Below, in pieces: positions 21,318 to 33,189 of a DNA stretch of 64,000 bases. Under the pieces are notes generated by a model. The model searched no databases and was not told where the DNA came from. It saw only the letters and a program-made list of their open reading frames with translations. The DNA is from Nicotiana tabacum (taxonomy: Eukaryota > Streptophyta > Magnoliopsida > Solanales > Solanaceae), in NCBI RefSeq assembly GCF_000715075.1, contig NC_134101.1:139204237-139268236 (forward strand). The letters run 5' to 3'. The first letter of the stretch is position 1; every line of letters starts with the position of its first letter. Both the position numbers and the translations under genes were made by a program.

Positions 21318-24300
21318 TGTGAGCACGTGATTTTTGCCCTATATGAGAATCACTCCCAAAAAATCCAAAATAAAATAATTTTTCTTTGCATGAAATTTTG
21401 AGAATTTTTGTGACATTTTGGATAATTATTTGTATTTGTCTGCGCATGTTTATTTGTTTAAATTAATAAAAATATTAAAATATGTCGCATTTCCGTTTTA
21501 GTATTTATTTAAGTTTGTTTACGAAAATGAGAAAATCATAAAAATAAATGTACGTTGCATTTTTAGCATTTAAACGTCTAAATTGTGCGATTTTGTCGTT
21601 AATTGCTATTTAAATGTGAATTATTTTTAGAGTTAATTAGTTTTTTTTATAAGATAATTTAGTTTATAATTTAATTTAGAATTTTAGTTTTATTAATTAG
21701 GAAGTAAAAGAAAAGAGAGAAAAAAATACAAAGAAAATCGGATTGGGCCTTTTCTTCAATTTTAAGTCATAGGCCCAAAGAGACCCAATCTTCCCAAACG
21801 ATCCGGTCCATTTCAAACCGGGTCGACCCAGTCCATAAACCAACACCCCTATTTCCCTATCTTTTTAAAAAAAAACCATAACATTCTTTTCTTTCACTGT
21901 TGAAGCCCGCCCCCCTCTCTTTCCTTCTTCTTCCTCAAGCTCCAAGCAAGCCATCAATGGCTACCCTCTTCACCATCTCCACACACCCCCCCTCACCCCG
22001 TCACACTCACACACACACACACACGTCAACACATACACACACATACACAATGGAAAACGCACACACGCAGCAGCCGTTCATGGCTGCTACTTCTTCTTCG
22101 TTCTTCGTCCAAACGACCAAACGACCCTACTGTCATCGCGCAGCTGCTGCTCCATCCAGCCAGTCGCACACAGTCCGTCGCATCGTCGACCACCTTCGAT
22201 GTTTCTTCGTCTCCGAGCAGCCATGAACGAGCTCGAGCTCAAGCTTTCATGGCTGCCGACTTCGACCATAGCTTCGTCGAACCGAGCATCGTCGCTGCCA
22301 CCAGTTGAGCAGCGTTGCTATTGTTGCTTCGTCCACCTGCTGCTGCTCCGACGAACTACTGCTTCCATGTCGGACGACAGCATGAATTCATGCTGCTGCT
22401 ACTGTTTCGTGTTGCTGCTACTGTTTTATGCTGCTGCTAATTGATTCGTACTGCTGCTGCCCCTTCATCTTCATTTCTTTCGCCATGGCTGCCATCACAG
22501 CTTGTCGCTTCGTCGTCTTCAAGTCCGTTTATGTCAAAGTTTTGTTGGTTTCGTTTAAAGTTCGTTCGAGTTCGTCGTTGGTCATTTACGGTTAGTTGTT
22601 CTAAGTTTTATTTCGTCCGTAATTTGTTTGATATTTTCAGATTTGAAATTAGTATAAGTTTGTTTCATTTTTCTTATTTATTTTTAGATAGAAATTGTTA
22701 GTTTAATTATAATGTTGTTAGATTTAAGTTGAAGATTCAATTAAATTATTTTCAGTTTGTTTTATTAATTTAAAAGGATTTAATTTCAATATAGAAGAGT
22801 GTTAGTTTAAATCATTTGAATCCGTTGTTTGTTGTTTAATATAGATTTAATTTATGTTCATTTTGTTTGAAGTTCGTTTTAATTCAGTAATTTAATGTGA
22901 AGTTATGTTTTGGTTTTAAATTTTTTTTTTCTGATTCAATGTAGCTTTGCTATAATTTTGTTGGATTTAATTTAAAAAGATCATTTGATTATTTGAAGTT
23001 TAGTGATTTGAATATGTTTATTTGTTTTGTTTAAGCTTAATTCGAATTTGAATAAAACTTGCTTGTTATTATTGTTGAAACTTTTCATTTATGTTCATAC
23101 TTTGTTTGATTGTTCTTGAATCCGAAATTAGTATAAGTTTGATTTTCTTGTTTGTTGTTTATCATTTATGATTATTTCTTCAGTTTGTTTCATGATCTTG
23201 TTTAGTTTAATATAGAAATTGTTGGTTGTAATGTTGTTAGATTTAATTTTAAGTTCAAATGATTATTGAATTTAGAAATCTGAATATACTTGTTTGTTGT
23301 TGTTGAATCTGAAAGTAAGTTTGTTTGTTGTTAAAAAATTGTCCAATCAAAATAATTTTAGTTGTTTCTTTGTTGTTCATCATTTAGTTTGAATTTGTTG
23401 TTGAAAATTGTTTAGAAATTGGTCATATTTGCTGTATTTTGGTTGAAATTAATTAGGTGAATTGGTTATAGCTGATGGGGGTAGTTTGGTAATTTGTAGT
23501 ACGTTCAGGGGTAGAATGGTAATTTCAGTAAGGTCAGAGAGGTATTTTTGGAATTAAAATTCTGAACATTTATTTATTTTGAGTGTTTTGTCCATTAAAA
23601 TTAAGATAATATTAAAATAATCAATAATGGGGGGACAAGATATAATGGTGGGGAATAATGCAATTGTTTAATATAAGCACGAGGGACAAGATATAATGGG
23701 ATATTTATTTAATAAAGTGGGGGACAAAACATTAGGTAGTGGGATTAAAAGGGGGATGAGTGGGAAGATAGTGGGTTTTATGTTTAAAAAATGCTGAAGG
23801 ATGTTAATAAAGAGAGGAGACTTGATCAGATTTTGGGAGGAGAAAAAGAGAGAAAAGAGAGAGAAAAAAAAAGAACTGAATATTTAAGAGAGAAAAATTC
23901 AGAAAATATAAGACTTCCGAAAATAAAAATATTCTGAAAAATTAAAAGAGTGAGTAGTATACACCAGATATACAAGCTAAATATTCTGAGATACGGGTTC
24001 AGAAATTAAGGGTTGAACATTAGCTGGTCTTTCAAATCTGAAAAATTCCCTTTGCTTCTGTCCGTTGATTGTTGTCGGTGTTTCTGGATTTTTATCTTGG
24101 TTTTCAAATCTGTCACTGGTTGTTTCGTTGACTGGTTATTGCTGGTTATTGTTGTTGTTGCTGTGTTACGTATTACGTTGCTGACTTTCTTCTTCTTATA
24201 TTGGCAATATCAGGTACACAACTGTAATTTTGGCATTTTGTAAGCTGAAATGAAGAATAGAATGTTAAATTTCTAATTTAGTTTTAATTTTTTTAATTGT

Positions 24301-25666
24301 ATTTAGATTATTTCATGTATTATTATTCTGTAAAGCACTGTCATTTGGCATAACTAGACATGTTGTAGCGATATATTAAACAACGCCTTAACTTGATTAT
24401 TAGGTAGTATATATTTAAGCCTATTCATTACTGATTAAACTGTCTAATAATTAGAGCGAGAAGAAAATAGCGTAAAAAATGACTTTATTAAATCAGTTTG
24501 GCAAAATTGATTAAGTTCCTTATTTATAAGGGTTTTAGTATCGCTAACCTTAAGTTAATCGAAATCATGTAGCTAAATTTAGGTAAAACATGATTTTTTT
24601 GATTTTGCGAATCTAAGTATTATAACATGATTTGAATTAAAACAAGGTTAGTTAAGGTTAAATTAATTAAATTTTAGAAATACGCATTAGTAATCAAGAT
24701 TGTTTCTAATTCTCCGTAGTTGTAAATAATTAATTTCAATAGCTCAAGTCATCTAACAATGTGAATTTAATCTAGTTATGGGATAATTAGTTTCTTTTAA
24801 AATATTATTTGACAATTCCATATTGTTTTTATAATTACATTTTTAGTGATATTTCATTTCGTTAAATATTTGTCTTAAACTAGTATTTAATATGTTATTT
24901 TAAGTATGTAAAAAATTAATTTTTGTATTTATAGACAAGTTTAATAAAAAGAAATGTAGTCATTTTAAGATATTCATAAAATAAGGGAGGATTTCGCTAA
25001 AAATAAATAAATATAAACAATACAAAATTTGCAAGGTCCTCCAATCTTATTTATTTTTTTAAAAAAAATACTTAGATTCCGGGATGGACCATTTAGTAAA
25101 TTTCACAGTCCTACCTAATAGTATAATAACGCGTAGTATCTTGGCGCATATTTAATAAGGGTATTTTCTTAAACATGGGTGTGCATTTATGTAACCCAAA
25201 TCTCAATCTTGGCAAAGTCAAAATGCGTCAACAAATCACGTGTACACTGGTTGTGACGTGGTTCGAGATGCGTTTTCACGACGTTGCAATTTTTGTATAA
25301 AATAATAAGAGGAACAATGATAAAAGCGTTTTAAAAGCTAAATTTGCATATAAGTTCTTAATTGTTTAAAAAATCAGATAAATAAGCCAAATATAATAGT
25401 TGAGCGACCGTGCTAGAACTACGGAACTCGGGAATGCCTAATACCTTCTCCCGGGTTAACAGAATTCCTTATCCGGATTTCTGGTTCGCAGACTGTAATA
25501 TAGAGTCATTCTTTTCCTCGATTCGGGATTAAAATTGGTGACTTGGGACACCCTAAATCTCCCAAGTGGCGACTCTGAAATAATTAAATAAATCCCGTTT
25601 CGATTGTCCTTTAATTGGAAAAAACTCCTTCACCCCTCGCGGGTGCCGGAAAAAGGAGGTGTGACA
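21318..25666 (+). repeat. Element A 3' LTR (4349 bp)
   Basis: Matches the 5' LTR along its length with scattered substitutions and small indels. It starts TGTGAGCACGTG and ends GGAGGTGTGACA. It contains the (CA)n tract at ~21984-22050, candidate TATA box at 25296-25303, U5 hairpin at 25429-25453 and a PBS-like word ~100 bp from the end. No gene. Confidence 0.95.
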
Positions 25667-25671
25667 ATGCC
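25667..25671. repeat. Target site duplication of element A, right
   Basis: ATGCC, against ATGCA on the left. Confidence 0.8.
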
Positions 25672-26322
25672 ACCAATATCAACAGTGACCTGATGAAAGC
25701 CATGTGTGAAACCTTCAAAATCAAGCACAAAAACTCCACAACATAGAAGCCTCAAATGAATGGAGTTGTGGAAACTGCTAACAAAAACATCAAGAAGATA
25801 CTAAGGAAGATGGTAGAAAATCACAAATAATGGCACGAAAAGTTACCTTTTTCCCTATTAGGGTATCACATTATGGTCCGCGCATCAACTGGTGCAACTC
25901 CCTATTTACTAGTTTATGGCACCGAAGTTGTCATTCCAACCGAGGTAGAAATTTTTTCTTTAAGGACCATGCAAGAAGCCGAACTCAGCGATGCAGAATG
26001 GATAATGAGCCGCTATGAGCAACTAGCCCTCATAGATGGAAAAAGAATAAATGCAGTATGTCACGGTCAGCTTTATCAGAATAGAATGTCCAAAGCTTTC
26101 AACAAAAGGGTCAGACCAAGACAATTCGCACCGGAGCAGCTGGCGCTAAAACAAATTTTCCCGCATCAGGATGAAGCCAAAGGGAAATTTTCACCCAACT
26201 GGCAAGGTCCTTACATGGTTCACCGGGTGCTAACAGGAGGAGCACTCATACTCGCAGAGATGGACGGAGAAGTTTGGCCAAAACCTATCAATTCAGATGC
26301 AGTAAAGAGATACTATGTTTAG
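25667..26322 (+). pseudogene. Element B integrase, 3' part
   Basis: Continues the gene broken at 1802. It holds the region after the second catalytic Asp, the catalytic Glu segment (GVVETANKNIKKIL), and the C-terminal domain (FSPNWQGPYMVHRVL, ending INSDAVKRYYV at 26322). Nonsense codons occur near 25744 and 25828, after which the frame is open from 25873. It is similar to but clearly distinct from the A integrase, so B is another Ogre/Tat lineage. Confidence 0.92.
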
Positions 26323-26352
26323 ATTGTTTACACTTTTTCATCTGATGTAACT

Positions 26353-26401
26353 GAACTACGCTTGACCTGATTCCCGTTTAAGAGGGGATACGTAGGTAGC
26401 C
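26353..26401 (+). other. Structured motif, copy B3 (after pol)
   Basis: GAACTACG, GACCTGATT, inner hairpin TCCC/GGGA, then TACGTAGGTAGCC. Outer stem is 26356-26360 with 26391-26395. It begins 31 bp after the pol stop. Confidence 0.75.
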
Positions 26402-26461
26402 CTATGAGTTCAGTCATATCTTAATAAAATCTCCATTTTCCCAGAACCAAAAACTATTGCA

Positions 26462-26488
26462 GAATTTTGAGGAGAACCCTCAAAATTC
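26462..26488 (+). other. Hairpin, 11-bp perfect stem (copy 1)
   Basis: GAATTTTGAGG, loop AGAAC, CCTCAAAATTC. A second copy is at 26554-26580. Confidence 0.75.
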
Positions 26489-26553
26489 CGGAGCAAGTCC
26501 AGCCAACGCCATCATATGCTAGAAAGTTAGAAATCGGTTAAGTAACTGGGACA

Positions 26554-26580
26554 GAATTTTGAGGAGGACCCTCAAAATTC
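26554..26580 (+). other. Hairpin, 11-bp perfect stem (copy 2)
   Basis: GAATTTTGAGG, loop AGGAC, CCTCAAAATTC, following AACTGGGACA. Only the loop differs from copy 1. Confidence 0.75.
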
Positions 26581-26967
26581 TAGTGCAAGGAAGACGCAAT
26601 GTCTCTAAAAGCGTTACAGTCATTAGTTCATCTAATTTACTTGATATTATATACCATTATATTTCTAAAATAACTCTATTTCATCAACAATAAGTGCATA
26701 TTTTTTTGAAACTTTATTTCTATGGCAGCCAGGTGTTACCCAGGACGACTCGAACAGGACCTCTAGAGCAAAGCAAAGCAAAGCAAGCAGACAAAGGCAT
26801 GAACCAACCTCCCCCTACAAAACTCACGATTTTTATTTGGATGCAGGTACAATGAACATAACATGAGTATTCGCAAATATACACATATCAAAATCACTAT
26901 CAATCAGGCCACCAGACCCAAATATATCTCCAGCTAAGAAATATTCTACTCCTATTTGGTACTCGAT

Positions 26968-27560
26968 CACTGCATAAGGCTAAGCATTGCCTTCTCTTTG
27001 CATGAGACTAAGCCATGTCTCAAATCTTGCATAAGGCTAAGCACTGCCTTCTCTTTGTATGAGACTAAGCTCTGTCTCAATCCTTGCATGAGGCTAAGCC
27101 CTGCCTCCGTATTTGCATAAGGCTAAGCACTGCCTTCTCTTTGCATGAAACTAAGCCCTGTCTCAAATCTTGCATGAGGCTAAGCCCTACCTCCATATTC
27201 GCATAAGGCTAAGCATTGCCTTCTCTTTGCATGAGACTAAGCCATGTCTCAAATCTTGCATAAGGCTAAGCATTGCCTTCTCTTTGCATGAGACTTAGCT
27301 CTGTATCGATCCTTGCATGAGGCTAAGCCCTACCTCCATATTTGCATAAGGCTAAGCACTACCTTCTCTTTGCATGAGACTAAGCCCTGTCTGAAATCTT
27401 GCATGAGGCTAAACTCTGCCTCCATATTTGCATAAGGCTAAGCACTGCCTTCTCTCTGCATGAGACTAAGCCCTGTCTCAAATCTTGCAGGAGGCTAAGC
27501 CCTGTTTCCCTATTTTCATAAGGAAAAGCACTGCCTTTTCCTGAGATTAAGCATTTTCTC
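26968..27560 (+). repeat. Element B 3' UTR minisatellite, ~29-bp unit
   Basis: About 20 copies of a unit like GCATGAGACTAAGCCCTGTC followed by TCAAATCTT, with alternating variants (TAAGCACTGCCTTCTCTTTG, TAAGCCCTGCCTCCATATTT). It is unrelated to the 48-bp unit of A and E but lies in the same place in the element. Confidence 0.88.
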
Positions 27561-28288
27561 CCTCTGCATAAGTGTTGCTCCATTTTCAAATTTGCATTAT
27601 CTTCTTTTCTCGGGGCTAAGCTCTGCCCCCAGACTCTGTACGAGGTTAAGAATTGCCTTGTTATTACCTTTGGCATCATGTCTCTGCACTTCATAGGCTG
27701 ATATATAGCCAACTTGTCCAAAGACGTCATAGTCCGAAGGCATCATCCTCAAAGCCTGAAGACACCATGTCATGGCCTGAGGATCTCTCAATACTGCACA
27801 TCATCATTCAAAGGCGTCATGGTTCAGAGGCACCATTTTCATGGCCTGCGAATCTCTTATCTCATGATTCATTTTCCGGGACGTCATGGTCTAAGGACGT
27901 CATCTTCACTGTCCAAAGACAACCTTCATGGTCCAAAGAGAATTTGCATCATGTTTAAATTCTTGCAATAATATATATACTTGCATGCATTGTGTTTTAA
28001 GTTTTGCAGGAAGTCCAGGAGGTAACCGTTCTTCAAACAGGAGCAACCTTCACTCCAGTTTCCGCTCGTACCACTTACACCCTGCCATTTAACCGATTCC
28101 CATCAATTACCCGTCTTTACTCTGTGATCGTTCAGATATCTACCCTATGATACATCCGTTACATTTCAGACTCATATTTATAACTCAGCATAAACCCATA
28201 TGATACTGTCCTCCCCAAAAAGGAACCTTTCCAAAACATACTACCACTCCTATAACAATTCCATTAGCTTCATTTACCGTTGGGTCCA

Positions 28289-28336
28289 GAACTACTCAGG
28301 GCCTGATTCCTGTAAAACCAAAGATATGTAGGCAGC
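28289..28336 (+). other. Structured motif, copy B4 (before PPT), decayed
   Basis: GAACTAC, GCCTGATTCC, GATATGTAGGCAGC. The outer pairing keeps 4 bp (CTAC/GTAG). The inner stem is weak, so this copy is recognised by its fixed strands and position. It ends 103 bp before the PPT. Confidence 0.6.
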
Positions 28337-28439
28337 TCATAGACTAGGGTGCGGTCTATATTTTTCAAAACACCTCCTCCTATTCGGTCAAAATCGGTCA
28401 TTATTTCTTTACCCGACAACTCTTTCTTCTTTACCGGGT

Positions 28440-28452
28440 AAAGAGGGGCAGC
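28440..28452 (+). other. Polypurine tract of element B
   Basis: AAAGAGGGGCAGC lies immediately before the LTR start TGTTGATACTC. Confidence 0.88.
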
Positions 28453-30336
28453 TGTTGATACTCAATTTTCCCTCATATATTTTTAACATGCATATATATA
28501 TATTTTCAAAAATAGTGAACATGCATTTACAAATATGCACAAGTATTTCTATAATTTTTTCCATAATTTTAAAAGCTTTCAACCAATTTATTTCTGCATA
28601 TTTACTATACAAACATCCAATAATTATACCTCATATTATTTTTATGATGATTTAATTATCTAAATTCATCATTTATGCCAAAATAGTGCTTAAATATTTT
28701 AATTGCATTTTTTATAATTACATTTGTATTTTTAAAGCTAGAAATGCAAATTTTGCAATAATAGCCCATATATATGCATAATTATATTATCTATATAGAA
28801 AATGTCTTTTCATATTTTTATAATATTAAATAATTATTTTAAATTATTTTCATGTACAAACAATTTTTTATTTATTAATTAATTATTTTTATAAATTATT
28901 TAACTGATTTAATTAAGTATTTAAAATCTAGCCCCTAAAAAATACTCAATTTCGGACTAGCCTAGCCCAATACTAATACCCGGCCAACCCAGACCCAAAC
29001 CCATCCAAACTAACCCGCCCCGATCATAATCTAATCCTAGTTGTTGATCTCAGAAGATCAACGACCCACAATATATCTTCCCCTTTTAACCTAACCAAAC
29101 CCAACCCTAATCCCTCATAATCCCAAACCCGCCACCCCTGAATGCTCTTAATCTACCCTCTCTTCGCTCTCAAACCCTAAAGCGCCGTCACCCAAAATTC
29201 CCTCCAAATCCTTTTGATTTCCAACCAAATATGGAATCATCTGGTGATTTACTACCTTATCCGACTCATTTTCTCTACTGGCTAACCGATTATAGTGTTA
29301 CATAATCACTTGCCTAACATGGTAAGTGGATCTCTTTTATTTTGAACCAAATCTGGTTCGAATCTTCATCTCCTTCCATCTATGTTCCTCCTCATTTTCC
29401 TTATGGTTTGAATCTATGATATCTTTGTGTATTCCTTATTTTACCCTAAAGGCTAGGGTTTAGATCCTTTGAAATCCGTTAAGATTCAGTACTGATTTTT
29501 GTTAAAAAAAAACATATCTATGTTTCTGCATGACTACCTGGGCTTCTTTTCATGATTTTATTAAAGGTTTTCCGCTCAATTTTACTTACCTTAAATTAGG
29601 ACTCAGATCTTTCCAGATCTGTCAAGGTTCCTTAATTTTGAGTATTTTCCTTTAATGTTTCGTATATCTATTTGTATCTATGCTATTTCTATAGTTGTTT
29701 CTTTAAAATAATTTATTCTTCCTAAAATTAGTGTTTCAGATCTTTCTAGATCTAATTCGGCTTTCAATTTCTTAACTACTTTCTTTAATACTGTTGTTTA
29801 TGTGTCTCTATGCATTCCATCACAACTCTTTGCTTCTTGCTCTAAATTTTGGGGTTTTGATTCTTCAAAATCAAACTAAGTCTATTCGATTCTGGTTTTC
29901 CTTTTGAATTCTCCTGTCTATATTATGTACCTTATTTTACTGCTGATTCTTTGGCTTGCTGAAATTAGGGTTTTTAAATCTTTTACTAAAATTCTAGTCT
30001 TCCTTTCCTGTATGATACTAATACTTCCTTATTTTGTTCGATTTACCTGTCCTTTCCTTATTTGAACCAATGTCTGATTAATAATTTATGCTACTTCCCT
30101 TTGACTTAACTTTATAGGCCTAATTTTATGCTCTAGTTATTTAATTCGACTTCTAATTGATTCCAGAATTATTCCTTACCTTATTTGACTACTGATTGAG
30201 TCCATTAACTGATGCTAGCCCGATTTTACGCCTGTTAATTGATCTATGCCAACTTAAACTAATTGTTAATTGATTTTTAATACCTTATTTGTGTGTGATT
30301 GGTTTATTACCTTGTGTGTTCTGCTCTATTGCATGC

Positions 30337-30344
30337 TATAAAAC
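30337..30344 (+). promoter_or_regulatory. Candidate TATA box in element B LTR
   Basis: CTATAAAA precedes a C/T-rich stretch (CCCTCCCCCTTCTCCC). Plausible, but it would give an unusually long R-U5 of ~2.8 kb. Confidence 0.3.
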
Positions 30345-31639
30345 CCTCCCCCTTCTCCCTTTTAGAAAGACACTCGAACTCTCCTATTTTTCACTACAAC
30401 CTTAAGCTCTCTCTCTTGTTTCTATGCTAAGTGGCTATTATTTGACCGGCTGAAAGCCAAGGCCAAGCTATTCTAGAACCTACCTATTTCTGCATATTTA
30501 CTTTCTCCTCTACTGGTATGTGCTAACTCCTATTTTCTCGTTCTATTCTGTATGTTCATATAGTCAGCTTTATCACAGCCCTCAATATGCTCCTATTTGA
30601 TACATGATTCCGGACCATCTCTTTTCTCAACTGCTATGCCTTAGCTCTTGTTATCTTGTTCTGTTCCATGTAATTATATGATTAACTCACTTCAAATCTC
30701 AATATGCTCCTGTTTATCATATGGTTTCTTCCTAACTAGTATGCCTAACTCCGGTTATCCTACTCTGTTCTATGTGCTTGTGTGGATAGTTTACCTTAGC
30801 ATGTCTGACCCATGACAGCTGTTTCCTTTTCCTAGACAAGTATGCTTTAGTTCCTGCCACCCTGTGCTATGTGTTTGTTTGGTTAGTTATTTCAAACTTC
30901 AACATGTTTCTTTTTAATACATGCACATATGGTTCCACCTAGTGATAATTAATAAACTAAGTAACCATTAGTAATACGAAATCTTGATGGATTCAGTTGT
31001 ATGGTCCCTATTTAGAACAGGTTTCAGGTATTGCCAACAATGGGTGGTCAGTTCTATCTGTACTTCAAGTACCCCGGCTTTGTTATGATTGCTTTAATAT
31101 CACCCATGGCTGAACTGATACCAATCTGATAAATATGGATTATGCCCTGTTTGTAGTCTTGTAGTTTGAATCTGTTTGTTCCTAAAAATCAAATTGTTTT
31201 CTAAAACTATCCCCTACCTCCTTATACACTATTTAAACCTCTACTCTTAGTTATCTAGGGTCTACCACCCCTAGTGTGAGCACTGCCTAGGGTCCATGAG
31301 ACTCCTCTGAACTCTAACACATTGGAGCTGGTCTTCCAACCTGTTTCAAAACTATTCTCTTTGAAAGGTTCTGGTGTGAGCATTGCCCGGGGTCCCTGAG
31401 TCCCTTGGGAACTTTGACATATTAGAAGCCCATTTGCGTATTATGGATGGACTACCTGTGTACATCAGACTTGCTTGAAGGCCAAGGCTCCCTATAGTAT
31501 AACGGTTCTTTCATTGTGTAATTTATTCATATTGGCCTGTAATAATGTGATAATCCTTGTAAAAAACATATATGGGGTTATTAGTAAAGCTTAGGGGGTT
31601 TATTCTATATCATTGCTTGAAACTTGGGTAGAAATCCTG

Positions 31640-32480
31640 CCTATAGGATTATTGATGATTATCTGAGCGTTATACTTTTTTAGAGATCATGTCTATAGGG
31701 CTTTCTAATTGTTTTGTTATGTACTTCACTCATATGCTAAAAATTCTTTTGATAGATTCTTTGCATTAGAAATCATGTCCACAAGATCCATGCACATTCT
31801 ATGCATTAGTAACCATGTCTATAGGATCTTCTTCGTTTGAATAACAATTTTCCGGGCAATGCGCTTAAAGAATTCTGCCCACGCATGATTAATAGAGACC
31901 CTTCCTATAAGAACTAAAAATCATTTAGATACCATGCCTTAGGAAATAAAATAATCAATTCTGCATATAGTTATCATGCCTATAGGAAATATCAGTTTTG
32001 CGTTTAGATATCGTACCTATAGGAGACACGTAAAAACAGTTTCAACACTTAGATATCATGACTGTAGGAAATACATATAAAATCAAGTCTTGACACATAG
32101 ACATCATGCCTATAGGAAGTAAGTGTAAAAGATCAGTTTCTGTGTTTAGATATCATATCTATAATGCTTATAATCAATTTCAGCACTTAGAAAGCATGCC
32201 TATAGGATCTAAAAGATGAAATCTGCCTGTTAAAATCAATAACTGGTTTACTGCTTAGATACCATGTCTATATGGTGCTACTCGACTATCACTTAGGCAA
32301 GCTTGTAGGTTAATTTAAATTCTGGGTCTAAAAATTGTTATTGCTTGTTTGACATATGCCCGGATTCAGAGCATTAACCAAATCAGTAGGCAAAATAATA
32401 GGTACTCGTCTGCTTGCTTTAATAAAACTACTATATATTCTGTTTGTGCTCATTTAGATATCCTACCTATAGGATCCTAA
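31640..32480 (+). repeat. Degenerate repeats in element B LTR
   Basis: At least ten spaced variants of TTAGATATCATGCCTATAGG, irregularly ~40-70 bp apart, each followed by AAATA-like sequence. Confidence 0.75.
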
Positions 32481-32971
32481 AATCATTTAAAATTGCTTGT
32501 TTGAACAGCGTGCATTTGTTTGTCTATTTGTGGAGGTTAACATGAGCCCATTTAATTGCTCCTTATGTGACAGTCCTACTGACTTTTTGTTTGTTTTGTC
32601 CTTTTAAACAACATAGGTGAGTCTAGAACCGCCTCAAATAGAGGTCCTAAACACCTCCAGGGCCAGAGGTAAGGGACGGGTAGCACGCATAAGGAACGTA
32701 CTAGATGTTATTAGAACGCTTAGGTAATAATTAAAAGGGGAGGGTAACTGGGTAATAAAAGAGATGATGACCTATGCGCTAATGCTATGCGTAACACCTA
32801 AATTTGTGGAAGGTTACCGAGTATTGCATAGAAGTGATCCTATAGGCTAATAAACTTAGGACCCCTTTAATTCCCGCTTTAAAATAAGCTCTATTTGTTT
32901 AAACTGCTTTATTTCCTTAAAGACTAATTCGTTTAAATTGAGTTTGGTCGGGACCCACCGTTGTGGACCTC

Positions 32972-32996
32972 GAGGGGTGCCTAACACCTTCCCCTC
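32972..32996 (+). other. Conserved U5 hairpin (element B)
   Basis: Stem GAGGGG/CCCCTC around loop TGCCTAACACCTT. The loop matches A and E, and the stem bases differ from A but still pair. Confidence 0.65.
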
Positions 32997-33090
32997 AAGG
33001 TAATTTCGAGCCCTTACCCAATCTCTGATTATGTAAACTAGTACGTGAGTTACTTGTTCTAGGTGCCCTAACGTACCTTAATCCGTTAGG

Positions 33091-33100
33091 TGGTGACTCT
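33091..33100 (+). repeat. PBS-like word in element B U5
   Basis: TGGTGACTCT, one mismatch to the word in A and E, ~90 bp before the LTR end. Confidence 0.5.
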
Positions 33101-33189
33101 TCAAATCTTATACCCAATTCCCAAAAGGAAAGGAGTTGTCCAAAAAATATCGAAACCCGGACTCCGCGAGGAAAAAAGGGGACGCGACA

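Larger units (their letters stand above)
1803..25666 (+). mobile_element. Ogre/Tat-type Ty3/gypsy retrotransposon (element A), full length
   Basis: A complete 23.9 kb element. In order: 5' LTR 1803-6142, PBS 6147-6164, leader, ORF1 7995-10027, gag 10556-12457, protease and G-patch region to 14067, intron 14068-14242, RT, degenerate RNase H, second RNase H and integrase to 17702, a 3.6 kb 3' UTR with tandem repeats, PPT 21303-21317, and 3' LTR 21318-25666. Size, very long LTRs, extra ORF before gag, intron between protease and RT, second RNase H and 3' UTR minisatellites are all established hallmarks of Ogre. The LTRs look nearly identical by eye (scattered substitutions, small indels), so the insertion is fairly young. 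The copy cannot act alone: stops lie in ORF1, gag-pro and pol, the RT YxDD box is lost, and an integrase catalytic Asp is changed. Confidence 0.95.
26323..28439 (+). other. Element B 3' UTR
   Basis: Non-coding. It has structured motifs B3 (26353) and B4 (28289), two near-identical hairpins (26462, 26554), a 29-bp-unit minisatellite, and then a looser repeat with GGCGTCATGGTC/AGGACGTCATC-like units (~27720-27940). Confidence 0.85.
28453..33189 (+). repeat. Element B 3' LTR (~4.7 kb)
   Basis: Begins TGTTGATACTC after the PPT and ends GGGGACGCGACA. The end is assigned by the TGT..ACA rule and by the U5 hairpin and PBS-like word that lie at similar distances from the ends of the A and E LTRs. 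It contains a TATA candidate (30337-30344), a duplicated ~110-bp segment (~31260-31440, GTGTGAGCACTGCC), and a long degenerate repeat (~31640-32480). The 5' LTR is outside the window. No gene. Confidence 0.82.
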
